From the NCBI RefSeq assembly GCF_020882245.1, contig NC_083600.1:23994001-24058000 (forward strand): a stretch of DNA of 64,000 nucleotides, written 5' to 3'. The position numbers and the translations under genes are program-made. This DNA is from Rhopalosiphum padi. Taxonomy: Eukaryota; Arthropoda; Insecta; Hemiptera; Aphididae. The notes below the pieces were generated by a model, which saw only the letters and a list, made by a program, of their open reading frames with translations, was not told the origin of the DNA and did not search any database. This document shows positions 1-14,251 of this stretch, in pieces. The first letter of the stretch is position 1. Each line of letters begins with the position of its first letter.

Positions 1-2329
1 ATAAAAAAACGCAAAATGTAACCAGAACCATAAAACATAACGAGTCGAGGTGACCTATGAACTCTAATGTCGGTCTGTTGGTGTGTACGCACCGTGTGCA
101 GTGCTTCGACCAACGCCTCTTACGATATATATATATATATATTATATACCTATATTATGCACTATAATATATAATGTATATGGTAAGAAACTGCTCAACC
201 GCCTTCTTATCTTTTTATGTGGTGGCGGCAATGGACTTTTAGACGTCTCTCGAGTTCGGAAAGCGTTCTTTTCATTTTTATTTATTATTTTCACAGCTGG
301 CCGAAATAATATAATATAGGTATTACACGTATAGGTATAACGCTTGCGTACATATATAGATACGATATTACTACGAGTTTTTTATGAGTTTTCACTGTGT
401 GTCGAAAATTAAAATTACATTTCGGCCGAAACGATTATGCTGGATAGGGGAGAGGGAGAGGAAAAAATAACGAAAACATGAGACTGCGGTGCTGTTGACG
501 AGCGGATTGACATTTCAGTGCGTTTCGTACGTTCGTTTTTTATATATTAATATATGGTATATATAGTCTGCCCGTAAACGGTAAAACAATAATGTACACG
601 TCATTACACGATCATTGTCCGGCTACGTCGATGGTTACCTATATACGAGGACGCTGAACGTGATGAATCGCGTTAAATAAAATAATTAATGAAAAGATGC
701 CTCTTTTTGTTAACGCGTCACATTGTGCACGATAATATTGGATCTAATTGGTTTCCGAAATCAAATTGAGTTACACAAAATGCATTTTAATATACACAGT
801 ATACACTATTCGCTTAAATGCAAAGAGCGTTTCGATTGTTTAAATCAAAATCTTCGACATATAAGTCTGCTACTATATACTTAATATTACTTTAGGTACT
901 ACACTTTTCTGTACTTTACTATACTTTTTTAACTTATAAAACAATTGACTTGCTTAAGAATTAGAACTATAAGATTAGAAAAAAGTATATTAAGAGTAAA
1001 TACATATACATACCTAAGTAAAGATACGTATTGTAGTGAAGTTTCAATTACGTTTAATCCTTTTGTAAATTATATTATTATTATTTAGTACCCATATATA
1101 TTAATATATTCTTCGCGTTTATATGGTATATCACCTTATTACAAAATTAAATAAGAAAATTAACTTACCGATTTGTAAAAAGTTCATTATTTAAAAGCAT
1201 ATAAATGTTGGCCGGCATTTACATATAATTATAATTTATATTATTTTGTAAAATCGAGTTTCAGATCGTATAATCTATTGAAAGCGAACTCCATTACATC
1301 CAGGTACATTTCAAAGTCAATCGCTTAAATGACGGAATAAAAAATAAAAAACAGTATTATAAACTATACCTATATCAATGAATATATCACTTTTTATTAT
1401 ATACGGTAGTGTGTTTTTTATGTTACCGGACAACGATTACTGTTGAAGATTTTATCAATATTATTAATGTGTATAGTTTTTAATTGAAACGAGCGAATAA
1501 CACAGCCGAACAAGAGATATTTTGATTACCATCTATTGTGTTATTAGACATCCGTTTGGTTTTTAAAATATTCTGAATATTTACCAGACATGAAATAATA
1601 ATATAGTTTTACTTTCGATAGTTATATATTGTTACAAGTATTAGCTGATGTAGTACGACACAGTTATTATACAGTTTAAAATTGCAAATCGAATCACGTG
1701 GTAGGCAATAGAACAATATACATTTGTGTCAGACACATTTCAATAAAAAAAATAACGATTGTGTACATTATGTTCGCAGAGTGTAATCGTAAAATGTGTT
1801 TGTTTTTATTATTTTTTTTTTATATTTATAATTATACCCATAAACAACGGTGTTTTATCATCGTGCGTGATATATATATTTATATACGTGCAAGGGTGAT
1901 CATATATAGATATTGCGTTAAAATATAAAAACGACTTTGCGTCTTTGCGCAAGGATTAGATATGAGGACGACAACGTCGGCGGCGGTGCGATGTATCGAA
2001 TTTTCTAAGGTAACCAACCGGTTTGACTGTGTATGTAAATAATATTGCAGCGACTAAGCGAATTTCCGCACGTTTAATTGACATCGGCAAAGACGTCTTA
2101 CGACCCGTTCTAATATATAATATAAAACTGAATGTATATGATATTACGTTTAAACGAACGGTACAGACATGGCGGTGGGTGACACAGGCCGAAGAGGAGT
2201 TCGGCACGAGTGAAGGGCGAGCGAGAGAGAAATAATAAGTGAAGTTAAATAAGAGAAAAAAATAGTATAATAATAATAATAATAAAGAAAAGGGATACGC
2301 GATTTAAATACAAACAGGGGCGTTTTGTT

Positions 2330-2440
2330 CTATTTGTTCCGCCGTCGTTGCGAGGTTAATGCATTTGGCCCTTATATGGATAAGTCGGGTTTGGCGCGCG
2401 CAATAAGATACCGAGCTCGTGGTGCTCGGTAAAAATTTAC
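2330..2440. promoter_or_regulatory. CpG-rich intronic island with CArG box and hairpin
   Basis: This is a compact G/C-rich island in A/T-rich intron sequence. It carries a perfect serum-response-factor-type CArG box, CCTTATATGG at 2370..2379, and an 8-bp perfect stem (TACCGAGC / GCTCGGTA) with a 7-nt loop at 2409..2431. Neighbouring words include GGTTAATGCATTTGG and GATAAG. The island is a candidate intronic enhancer. No conservation data were available, so function is inferred only from composition and motif density. Confidence 0.3.
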
Positions 2441-2557
2441 GTACCTATATATATATTTATATATAATGTATATACTTTACATCTCGCCTTTGTACAAATA
2501 GAGGACAAAGACAATGTATAATACGCACTATATTAAACGCATGCGTACGCGTGTATT

Positions 2558-2596
2558 TGTGTGTGTGTGTGTGTGTGTATGCGCGCGCGCGCGCGC
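2558..2596. repeat. Compound (TG)n-(GC)n microsatellite
   Basis: A TG run (2558..2578) passes through AT into eight GC units (2581..2596). Alternating purine-pyrimidine tracts of this kind can adopt Z-DNA under negative supercoiling. Confidence 0.9.
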
Positions 2597-2689
2597 TACG
2601 TGTCTTACCTATATAATATGAGCATGTGAGTGTTTGTTATTGTATAAATTTAATTTTTTATTTGCGCAACTTTCAGCGACTTACTACCC

Positions 2690-2860
2690 TATTGTTTTGG
2701 CTGCGCGCGTATAGCACGCGGTCCTATGCTGTGCGGCTATCCCCGGATAGGCATTACGATTATCCACCGGCGAAAAATGTTGTAACAGGTGTGCGTCGAT
2801 GTTATCTGCGCACGTATATATACAGCGCCGCCGAGGCCGAAGACAGCTGCGACGGAGTAC
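2690..2860. promoter_or_regulatory. CpG-rich intronic island
   Basis: This is a second G/C-rich patch in intron 2, including the CTATCC-CC-GGATAG inverted repeat at 2737..2750 and a nearby GATTATCC. Open frames cross it on both strands, but none has splice signals or resembles the missing half of the HMG box. It is probably non-coding and may be regulatory. Confidence 0.2.
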
Positions 2861-3373
2861 TGTTGTAGGTATAATAATATAATATAGGTACATGAGTTGC
2901 AATAGTTATAGATACCTCTACCTATATAGATTCCGTGTGGGGGCGAAGTGAATTTTAGGAAAAAAATTATCGTCGCGCGAAGCAGGTGAACAAATTTCCA
3001 ATATAAAATACATATATACATAGTTACAAGCTGCCGTTGATTGACGACGACCGGATGCAATCGAAATATCGTATATAGTCATATATAAACGACGTACATT
3101 TAAATTGCTTATATAAATATGTCAGATCTGCGATGAGAGACACCCTGTATAAGCGCGTCTTAAACATGCACCTTTTCACTTTTTAATTTATTGTAAATAT
3201 ACGCTGTTTATAATAGCCTCTCGTTATAGCAAGATATATGACTTGAATTTCGTATGCAAAGTACCGTAAACAGATGTTAGTTTATCTGAATGACATATAT
3301 ATTATATTATGATTAAGTATGTACATTTATATTTTTAATATAATATAACGCAAACGATAAAATAAAAAAAAAA

Positions 3374-3395
3374 ACACACACACACACACACACAC
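3374..3395. repeat. (AC)11 microsatellite
   Basis: A perfect AC dinucleotide run directly after an A-tract. Confidence 0.9.
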
Positions 3396-4677
3396 GCTAA
3401 AATTGCGATGATAAGAATTCGAGATAGTTATAAAACCCATTCGTTTTTAATATTATGCTCAGCGTAATTAATTAATATCCGAAGACGGAAGATATTTCAC
3501 TGCAGTAGTAAGATACAATATATTATACTATATTATGTATGATAATATATTTTCCAATAATTTACTAGCTTAATCTAACGACGTATTCGTAAAGAATTTA
3601 TAGCGGTTTGTCAGACATCCATCTGCGGCAAATATATATATCATATAATAAGATGATGACCGTCCAGACGTTAAGACGATTATTTTGCGTCATAACGTAC
3701 TGCCATAAGGCATAAATATTACGTCTACCTACTACTATTATACAGTCAACATTAAATGTATAGGTTTATACTTAAATTCACGACTTTACCTAACATAACT
3801 ATGTTGTGCCAATAGAACACGGTATACATTAAAACATCACTAACACATGCAGTCCAAAATAATAATAGAAGAACAAATAAACTCTCTCTATTATCATATA
3901 AATTGTAAATATTATAAATTAGGCAATTAAGTATTTAGTTTTAAATTTTAAACTGTTGAAAACATTAGCGCACATTGCACATATCTAGATATATTAACTA
4001 AAAAAAAACTGCGAAAAAATGTACTTAAACCAGCTAAACCAAAGGAATAACGAAACTACAAGTGTATTACCAATTATTTCAAACTGGTGACATGATTTTC
4101 TTATACTCAACGAGCTTTCTATTTTTGTACAGACTGATAATTCGAATACTGTGGAAAATAATTGTTTATACTAATAGTTTTAAAATAGGTATAATTTTGT
4201 TTTTTAATTAATTAAAAGCAGCATAATCATCGTATAAATTAGTTGACCACACAAATAATGTATACTATAATATAGCAAGGTGTTGTAGGAGTAAAATGTA
4301 AAGGTGGTAAACGAGTGAATCCTCTGGAAATGTGTTATCGAGAATAAGAGTATACATTCGTAAACGTATGCGGATGACACACCATTCTCTATATATTATA
4401 TATATACGAGTAAGATTATTATCAATGGTGCCGGACCTACACACAAACTGAAACGAACGCGCTTCATTATTAATCAATAGATTTAGGTAAAATTATAATC
4501 CCTGTTGGTAGTTTCAAAAAGTCAATAAACGTGTTTCGGGTTCATAATTATTTTATTTTTACGATTTCAGCGCCATCGAAGGTAAACGATACAATAGTAT
4601 ATCATATTATATTACCCATAACAATAGTACTATCGTTTAATATAATATTATAATATATCATATTTTAAGGTACTCAC

Positions 4678-5255
4678 CGAGCATTTTGCTAAGGTCAGCG
4701 TTATGCAAGTCAGGATTTTCGTCAGCCAACTTTTTTCGCTCCACCTTGGCCCATACCATGAACGCGTTCATAGGTCTTCGGATCCGCTGCTCCTTGACCG
4801 CTTTCTGTTGCTGTTGCTGTGTCATCTTGGCCGTCTGCTGTTGCTGCTGCTGTTGGACGCCTCCGGTCATGCCGTTGTTATCCTGTTGCCTCTGCTGGTG
4901 ATGCGACTGATAGGCTGACGACAGCTGCTGTTGGTGATGCAGGTGGTGTTCGAAAGCCGATCCACCGCCGTTATGCTGCAACCAACACGCCGCTGCCGCG
5001 TCGTCCGAGGATTTTTGCGCCGACAACGGAGGTGGTACTACCATTTGGGTCACTGGTATCTGCTGCTGCTGCTGTTGAATTTCGGCAGCAGTCGATTGAT
5101 GGAACTGGCCTGCGCCGTAGTTCCGGTGGTACGGCTGGTAAGCGTATACGGAACAAGGTGAACCAGAAGTAGGCGAGTGACCTAAGCCACCGTACAATCC
5201 CTGGTGGTGTGGAGAGTCCAGACCATGAGTTTGTAATTTAAAGTCTTCGGTTATC
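4678..5255 (-). CDS. Sox15: Sox15-like transcription factor, coding exon 2 (N-terminal half of HMG box)
   Basis: This internal coding exon of a SoxF-group transcription factor is a nuclear, sequence-specific DNA binder; HMG boxes bind the minor groove of ACAAT-type sites and bend the DNA. It is 578 nt: one base closing the Ser30 codon, 192 codons (residues 31..222), and one base of Gly223. The acceptor is a pyrimidine-rich tract ending TGCAG; the donor is CTCG|GTGAGT. Residues 31 to about 186 are low-complexity and probably disordered, with Gln runs at about 90..95, 164..170 and 176..180 and a His/Gln patch at 132..141. The HMG box starts at Arg187 with the RPMNAFMVW signature (190..198), including the Phe-Met intercalating wedge. 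It continues through NPDLHNADLSKMLG, where the exon ends after 37 of about 79 residues. The DLHNADLSKML wording and the lysine-rich segment after the wedge fit SoxF, and Drosophila Sox15 in particular, as I remember those sequences. Antisense frames over the CAG/CTG runs are shadows. Confidence 0.95.
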
Positions 5256-7944
5256 CTGCAGAAAGAGAAACATTTAAACATAGGGTTTACTGATTATAGC
5301 TTTATTATAGTTAGTTACTCTAAGATCTATACTTATTATTTATAGTAATTTATAGTATAATTTAACGCGCAAGCACCATCAATGAATACCAATTAGCAAC
5401 TGATATGTTATAGTATACCTAATACCTTAGTCAGAGCAATAATTATGTTTCGTATCACCATATCCGAGCTATAATTTTGAGAAAACTAGGTTTCAACATT
5501 TTTTTGTTTTAATTTTATACTCAAAACAAAATAAATTTGTAGACATTTTAATAAAATGTTCAAAATATTACTTTTAATCCCGGTAACAATTAAAATATAT
5601 GTTACCGTTTAAAATAAAACAATGTTTATTTTTAAAAACATATACATTTCAAGATTTAGATATTATGTCATACATGACTAAGAACCTTAAAAATGTAATT
5701 TACCTATATTTTACTTTGATGATTCACCATTTCAAAAATAAAATCTTTCTAATTAAGTGAACAAGTTAAAGAAATCGTAGCAAGTATACCTCTTCTTTTT
5801 TCGTGAGCAAACTATGAAATGTGAGAGAACAATAATTGACAATCACATATGAATGTATACTTAACATAAATATATTATTTTATGTTATTTCTGCGATAAA
5901 TGTGTTTATAAAATATTTTGATTAGGCTAATAATATTAATGGACCGATATTGTGACGATGTATAAAATAATTTCTTGCGTTTTGGTTGTTTTGGACTCCC
6001 ACTATTTATGTACTTACGACCTAACTATTATTAATTACTAATCAGCCAAATGACGCACGATACTATATAATATTATGACCGCTACTATAAATCCATTCCA
6101 CATATTTTATTATATAGGTACGCGAGATAAACGTATTTTATTTGTCATTTGACAAAATAGTGTTTGATTGTAAAATAATATGTTGCAATATTATATAGGT
6201 ATATATATTATAAACTATCATAAAAATTGTATAATAATGAATACAATGCATGTAATGGTTAATTTTTTTAGCTGTCATTTGGCTAGAGCATCATACCAAT
6301 GTAAGGAAAATGCAATTAGACACAATAAAATAAACAGATACATTTATATAGTTTATATAGAGTATTGTTGACCAGAAATTTTGAAAATAACGTCTGGTTT
6401 AAGCATCAAAAGTATTAGACATATAGTACAAAAGCATGATGTACCTATATTGTGTACACTGTAAGACATAACGTTTTCATGGTCATAGTGAATTCAGTAC
6501 GGTCGGATAAGTAATAAGTAAGTTATTATTGATATAAAAATAAGTATTAAATAAAAATTGGAATGTCAAAGATGCGCGTACATTGAACTTCTGTTTATCA
6601 ACGCACTATTGATAAGTTAATGTCGTCGACGTAAAAAACAACCAAACACTTTAAAAGTGTAACGATAAACAGACACATATATGTACATAATATAACGTAG
6701 TAAGCTGGAATAGCAGCGGACACGTCAGAACGCACGAGTTGACGTAAAACAATTTCTTCATTACCTAGCTATACTCGTTTTTGATAATTATTTATTGTTT
6801 AAATAAAATTCTTGAATTCGATCAATTGTAGATCAATCGGCATGTACACGATATATAAATACATACATATAATACCTAAATATAATGAATATTATAATAT
6901 ATTTATATACAAGAGTGGGTTTCGAAATGTTTCTAATAATTACAGACGCATTGTTAAGCGTGATTTAATGTTAAAAAAAAATTATGAGTCACGTGCAATA
7001 ATTTAGCTTATATAACAACATTGGGGATAATAATATTATACGAGTAACAACGTACGTTATGTATACCACAGAACAACGTTCTATTAAAAACCGATAATAT
7101 ATATTTTATATGCAACGAGTACCTATTACAACCAATATGTGTATTATAATTTACGCAGTGTACATATTATATATATATATGTGTGTGTGTGTGTATGTGT
7201 GTGTTATATATATAACTACCTAACGTCCTATTATCGATGGGGCCTCCTATATATTATTATACCACGCGGTATATACCGAAAACTACTTTCTTATCAGTTA
7301 AATTAACCTCTACCATTGTTAAGCGTGTCAAATTATTTCATTATTATTTTCTGTAGGTATACCGCCGTACAGGCTGTTATTATATAGGTAGATACGTCGT
7401 ACGTATATTATTGGCATCTCATTAATATTGCATAAATACCCGTAGACAAAGCGCGTTCCCATTTGTTCTAAATAGTAAATAATAATAATACTGTCCCCGC
7501 ACTCGACACGGGTGCAATATCGTTGCTACCGCGTGTATCATAAATATAAATTGGAATACACTTATATGAAAATATGAAAAAATAGGGCAATAATAATATG
7601 CTCATGTGTACGTGTAGTATACCTGCATCACACACGTTATTAGGTGGGTATTTAAATCTACATCGTATTGATATTTTCTGCGTAAAGCGTATATATAGTC
7701 ACAATTTAAATAATAGTAATAACGCGCCAAGGACAAATGATAAATTATTATTCTTCAAGTCCAAATAATAAATATTTAGCGCATTATACGTCCTCATGTA
7801 CAAAACGTTTGCTCATTATATCATATATAATTACCCCTTAAAGAAATGAAAATATTTTATCCTTACATTATATTGTCACTCGACACGAATTCGAAAAACG
7901 TTAACTATAATGTTAAGTACCATTATAATATATATATACACCCC

Positions 7945-7971
7945 AGACTTCAGTGTATACGACTGGAGTCT
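7945..7971. repeat. Inverted repeat, 10-bp arms
   Basis: AGACTTCAGT (7945..7954) faces ACTGGAGTCT (7962..7971) across 7 nt, with one mismatch in ten. It could form a hairpin. No function is apparent. Confidence 0.5.
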
Positions 7972-10900
7972 AGTGTATTACGTTTAATTAAATAATTACT
8001 AAAGAAAAATAATTTTCGATAAGTCAATAAGTCATATATAATATAAATATTATGGTGTCGATAAATTTTCGACTATTGCACTTATTAAAGTATCGGTAAA
8101 TTATAATTGATCATGAACAAAATTAAGCGCTAAAAAATGAAAATGTACTAAATTTTCCGAAACTAAATTCCGCAGTTTGTATAAAAACTATTCGTTACGT
8201 ACAAACGGACTATCGAAGTCACGAAAAATGAGACGTTATCTTTTTAAACAAATTTCGTGTTTTGTTAGTACATATATAATATTTAGGTATAATAATACGA
8301 ACACATGCACAGCTATATATACGTATATAACCAATGCTACTACATGTACCTACATTATATATAGCAGTTGATTATTATTCGACGAGATCGAAATTGTTTT
8401 GTAATCGCCGTGTTCTCGATTACCACTGCTGCACCAGTAATAGTAACCGTCATTCTCGAAATGTTATGAAAAAAATTTTTCTCGATAGTAGTTCTTTTCG
8501 CATGCTTATATTATCGTATAACACGTATATATAACAATGACGGTGTGAGGGGAGGTAAATTAATTAAATGTCATTATTTAGGTATTATAAGATTCGGCGC
8601 GAAAATCTAGAAATTCCATAGACGGCACATACTATACACCTATATCATAATATTATATAGAAAGGACGTAAAAGGTAGAACAGTCCAGATTGACTGAGAA
8701 GATTCTAATAACCTTTAAAAATAACTATTATACAAAATTTTACCCATTTTCATAGTTGTAAAAGAAAATCACGATAAACCTGAATATCATACGAGTATTG
8801 ATTAACATTATTTCTAAAATCTGTGTTTCGTGGACATTGTACTTCCTTAAAGTATTTAATCTTTTGTCTATGTTTTTCATATTTTAATTGTATAACCCCG
8901 TTAAAACAACATCTACGTCGCTATATAAAATGTACCTATACGCACTGCTTCACGAAAACACAAAAACGCAGTAGAGGTCGAATTTTTCGTCGTCTCACGT
9001 TTCTTAAATCAATGAACACAAATATTATTATATTATTATTATTTTGTATACATTACCACACTTTTGCAGGCCATTTCAGCCCATCGATTTCGATCGATTT
9101 TTACCGTTTACGCGATGTTTGTCCAATAGCGTCCGGATAACGACATACAACGAACAGTCCGGCCAATGCGAATGGTGCGGAACGCAGCCATTTATTATTT
9201 GTCACGCCGACGACTTGAGTAAAAATTTTAAACAGACACAAAATAATAAATATAAAGAGTGAGAAAGAGAGGGGTAACCTGTGGTGTACGATTACGCGAA
9301 ATCGATGTTTTTTATTTACCATTATTGTTGCGACAAAAATTTCCCGGGCACAAGAAGTGTGCACGTGTCGTTGTGCTGTATTATAATACAATACAGGTGC
9401 TGTATAATATGGTACGTATTAGTTCAATTTTTTACCTATATACAGCCGATGGTAAAATTATAGAGAAAACTTTTTAACACAAAGTATGATGGACGTTTAT
9501 AAGGTTAAACTTCAATCAACAATTAAAATATATAAGGTATAAAACAACGAAGAAGGCCCAACTTTAAATTGGCAATCATATAGATTATCGTAGAATGGTA
9601 ACACAGTTTATCACGTATATGTATACATGGGTATGCACGTTTGAAGCTTTCTTATATAATGAGATATTTAAGTAGCTTTTTTTACTAATTGTTTAATAAC
9701 ATAAACAAAAATTAGTGACAATAAACTCGCCGGTATGATAATATAATTATAATGAGATAATTACTTAATTAAGATTGATTATTATTTTAAAATTATTTAA
9801 TTTGTTAAATATATAGTAACATAGTTGACTTTACACTTAACATTTTTAATTATTATAAATTATTAAAAGAAAAACATTATATTACAATGAACTTCCTAAA
9901 CGAACAACCCCACAGGTGCGCCCGTACCTTTTTATCCATGTTAGTTAGATTAACTTCAAATAAATTACACATAATAACAATGAATACGAGTAAAAAATAA
10001 ATACCTACATAACTATAAAAAACGATTGATCGAGACAATTCAGCTCATTAATATTTGGTAGGTATATACTATATTATTATATATAGGTATATGGACCTAT
10101 TACATTTGTCGACAAACCGATTTCGCGAATTTGGTCAGAATTCGCTATTTTATATCGTGTAATGTGTATATAGAAAGATGTTTATGTATTATATACGTAA
10201 ATAGCAGCATATATTTTTTTATACAACGTATTTTTCGTCCACAAATTTCGTCCTAATAAAAAACGATAACAATAATAATGCTTTTTTTCTTTCTTTTCTT
10301 ATCGCCAACGCTTCCGACGGGTCACGTTTGACATTCAATCCTCGAAAAAAAAGCTTATCATATAATAATTATTATTTTAGCGATAAACTCGTTTCGCTCA
10401 TGGTGCACTTTACGATTTACACACGGCCGTCTTATCTACGAGAGCATACACACGCTCACACGCGTGCGCGAGCCTTTACAAATACACACACACGCAACAC
10501 TATAATAATATGTTATATTATTATTAGTTATATAATATATTATATGTAAAAAATTACACCTGCTGCACGTGGTCATTGAGATAAAAAGGGTTTCCTGAAT
10601 CGGACTCTAAAAACAGTCTTGTCATTAAAAAAAAGTTTCATATTATACACGAGGAAATAATATAGGATATATGTTTTGTTTAATTCGACAAAAATAATAA
10701 AAATACCCTAGAAATCATTAAAACGTGCTTGCTGAAATGCCAACTAATACGTATGTAATCAATTACATTATATATATAACTACTACATACATATTATATT
10801 AGTACATGCGCGACGGCAAAACCAATGGCGTAAGATTACGATATTATTGCGATCTATCCTCCGCGATTGACAAATATCCAAAATTATGTGTTTTCCTCTC

Positions 10901-12941
10901 GAGAACATAATTTTACCTTTTCATCGTCGTCTGTTACGGCACACAGACACATATAATATTCACACGCGAAGGGTTTTACGGTTACATTTTTTTTTATCTG
11001 TTATTTTGTTATTATTATTTTTTAAACACATATATACACGCGTTGTAATAATACGTTTATCCGGTTGGGCTATCGCGTACCTATTGTTATCTTTTACAGT
11101 TTTACATGCGCGTTACGCCGATTACGAGCGTATATATTAACACGGTGCAAAATATGGACAATTAAAAACAATACTAATAATAATATTAATATTATTATGT
11201 TTGTATTATCGCAATAGCATATTATTTTAATATATATGTATAATATTGTTTTTACGGCTTGTTGCTTTTGTTGTTCACGTACATTTTACCTACGTCTCTT
11301 CTTCTCCTTCTTTTCGCGTATGTAATACATATATATAAATGCATGAGATATGATAATAGTATATTACGTCTATGTGCATCGTCTATAATATATTATTATA
11401 AATGTGTTTAGGAATTCCAAATAAAAATCATCTCAAATGCGTGCTACATGACTTTTACAATCTGGACACGTTAACGATTTTAGTCGTATCTACCCCGATA
11501 ACACGTTATTGCTGATTTTGTGTTCTATCTAGAATCATATTGAATCTATGAAGTATGAACTATGAATTACTATAAATACAATATCAATAATATCATATAT
11601 TATTCGTTCTTAAGATAGATATTATACATTTTAATATATTTATCGAGTAAAATTTATATATATTTATGTGCAACTTTTAGATATCATTTAAGGACGTATA
11701 GGTAGGTATAATGTATATAGAATATAGATATTTTATTTTCGGTATGAGTATAAAATATATTATTTATGAAGCATTAATAGTTAATACTAAAATATAAATA
11801 ATATAACTATTTTTTTCAATATTATATTATGTATTTTATTTACGAATAAAAATGTATTTACAAATATTTATTGTACTGCAGCATTAATGTATTATCAATT
11901 TAATTAAATAAAAATTAAAAAAATACACAAATTCTCCGAAATAAATTCCTGAGAATACCAAGCCTCTTGGTTAATACTAAATAAATATCTTCATAACGAT
12001 TAACTACACGGAATTATTCAATATCTATTAACATTCATCATGGATTACAAATACATATTACAATTTTAACGATAGACTAATTAATAAAACTGAAGGAGCT
12101 CTTCACTTCAAAATCAGCAAAAAACCTCCAAATCCAGATTAAAACCACACCTACCTCAATAGATATGTTCCTATAAAACCACTAAGACTATAACTAGACA
12201 ACTAATAAAGAAAATATTTCTTTAAGTATATTATTTGTGATATTTTTATTGTAAAATTGTTAAATCATTGAGTATATTGACACTCCAAATTAAAAAATAT
12301 TAATAAAACAAATTCACTACGATGATTACAGAAGTGTGCCATCATAATAAAATAAAAAAATAACACGTGCAACAAATCCCATATAATACTGCATTATCAA
12401 AAAGAATTATAGGATATAGGTAATTGGTAGAACACAATATTGTTATAAAATATAAATAAACGATTAAAGAGTATTATATGAATACCAACTAGGTGTTATA
12501 GTAGTTAGCTATCATATTGGTTATACATATATAATCATATTTTTACAACCAGTTATTACCCTAATCCAAATAAATTAACTGCAATCGTAAGTATTTAATC
12601 TAACGCAATAAAAACGTCTATTAAACACGTATAATATAGATAGATCATTAATTGATTGCTGTATGCTTGTATTAATTAACAAACTATAAAATTTAAAAAT
12701 GTTCGAATAATACACTTGATTAAAAAAATTATTTATATAAATGATTAAATATTTTTAACAATTACATTTAACATAACAAATGGTAACAGCTAGGGTGTAG
12801 GTACAAATGTACAATTATTCCACCTAATTTAATAACTTGTATTTTGTATTGTCCGTGCACAGAAATAACAATACAAGTAATAAGTTAACAGATATTGATA
12901 AAAATTAAGTGTATGAGTTTTCAAGTATTTATACATTTATA

Positions 12942-12994
<53 letters not shown>
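12942..12994. repeat. Compound (CT)n-(TA)n-(GT)n microsatellite
   Basis: Three consecutive dinucleotide tracts without interruption: CT/TC, then TA of about 30 nt, then GT. Intron 1 of the Sox15-like gene. Confidence 0.9.
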
Positions 12995-13915
12995 ATAATT
13001 CAAGTACCTACCTACTTAAATGTATTATTTTTATAATTTATAATGAATAAGCTACGAATAATAATAATAAAAAAAAAATCATATATTCCTCCTCAATACC
13101 AATTGATTATAATAAAGCTTTTAATTTTTTTGGTTCCGATATTTAGTGTTTAATATTTATACCTATTTCTTGAATAATCTTATAAATCATGTCGGAAGAA
13201 TGGATGCCATTATATCGTCAATACAACTTAAATTTTATCAAAATATATACAAAAATGTATTGGTCATATCTGACGCATTTGAGGTCACTTATAAGAGATT
13301 CATCGCGCCACGTCGACCTTCAATTTTTATCACTTTTTTGCGATATGAGTTTAATGTTTAGTTGACATGTTCCATTAATAACTAATATAGACACCTATAA
13401 TTGTCAAATATTAATAATTAAATTCTTAGTTATAATAAACTATACAGGTATTTTAATAATATCAATACACTGTAAGAATAATTTTCAATCGAAATTTCAA
13501 CATTTTCCTTTCTCGAAGATTTTTAAATTTTTTCTAGAATATTTTCTTGTGTCATACCATATTATAGCGTCTATATGCGCGAATCGTGCATGATGTTATA
13601 TATACGCATGCGATGTACACGGTAAAATGTATATCTGCGTACCATGGACTATTGACTTTGCTCCACGTAGGTAGTCTTGTCGTCCCCAAATCGCGAGAAA
13701 TCTAAAATACATTTTTCCGGTCTAGTTCGATTTTTTAGCGCTCTACCGGCGTGAAAAAAAATACTAAATGACACAAATAATATTATTAAACCATTAGATT
13801 TAGATGAAAATCCATTGGAAAACATTATATTATAAATATTATTAATATTAGTTGTAATTTTTTTTATAAAATAGACCAAGTGTAAAATCGTTAAAACGAT
13901 ACTATAAAATCATAT

Positions 13916-13939
13916 ATAATAATAATAATAATAATAATA
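13916..13939. repeat. (TAA)n trinucleotide repeat
   Basis: A perfect run of TAA/ATA units in A/T-rich intron sequence. Confidence 0.8.
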
Positions 13940-14251
13940 TAGTACTCAGGAAAAAGATAAAAAGTTTGGGTATTATTAATTGTTAAGGATTGAACGATAT
14001 TCGGTGGATTAGGTTTTATTTTTCGAAACTGTTGTTTAAACTAATAACGTGAAAAAACAAAAAAAAACTTACCAGCGTATAATATCATAAACATTCATTT
14101 TTTATAAGTACTTATTTCGTAGGAATATATATTTACTATTTATTTAAATTTAAATTAATTTATCGCTACAATATTTATTTTAAAAATTTCTATATTATAA
14201 TATGTTTTTTTTTTAATAATTAAATTGTTAATTAAGTTATATTGTTAATTT

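Larger units (their letters stand above)
1..4677 (-). other. Sox15: Intron 2 of the Sox15-like gene (partial)
   Basis: This intron starts with a GTGAGT donor at 4677 on the minus strand and runs off the left edge. It splits the Gly codon that follows Ser-Lys-Met-Leu in the HMG box. An intron inside the HMG-box coding region is known for the SoxD, SoxE and SoxF groups, so this supports the group call. The sequence is mostly A/T-rich with short TA, TG, GC and AC runs. Two less A/T-rich islands stand out, at about 2330..2440 and 2690..2860. I found no coding exon in it on either strand. Confidence 0.8.

Noticed and set aside
2195..2215. GTTCGGCACGAG resembling a common cDNA-library adapter
   Set aside because: A near match of about 11 bases within continuous genomic sequence, with no cloning site or vector on either side. 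Coincidence is the simplest view.
4686..5172. Several plus-strand frames opposite the HMG exon
   Set aside because: They read the antisense of CAG and HMG-coding sequence as Leu/Cys/Ala strings. They are shadows of the minus-strand coding exon.
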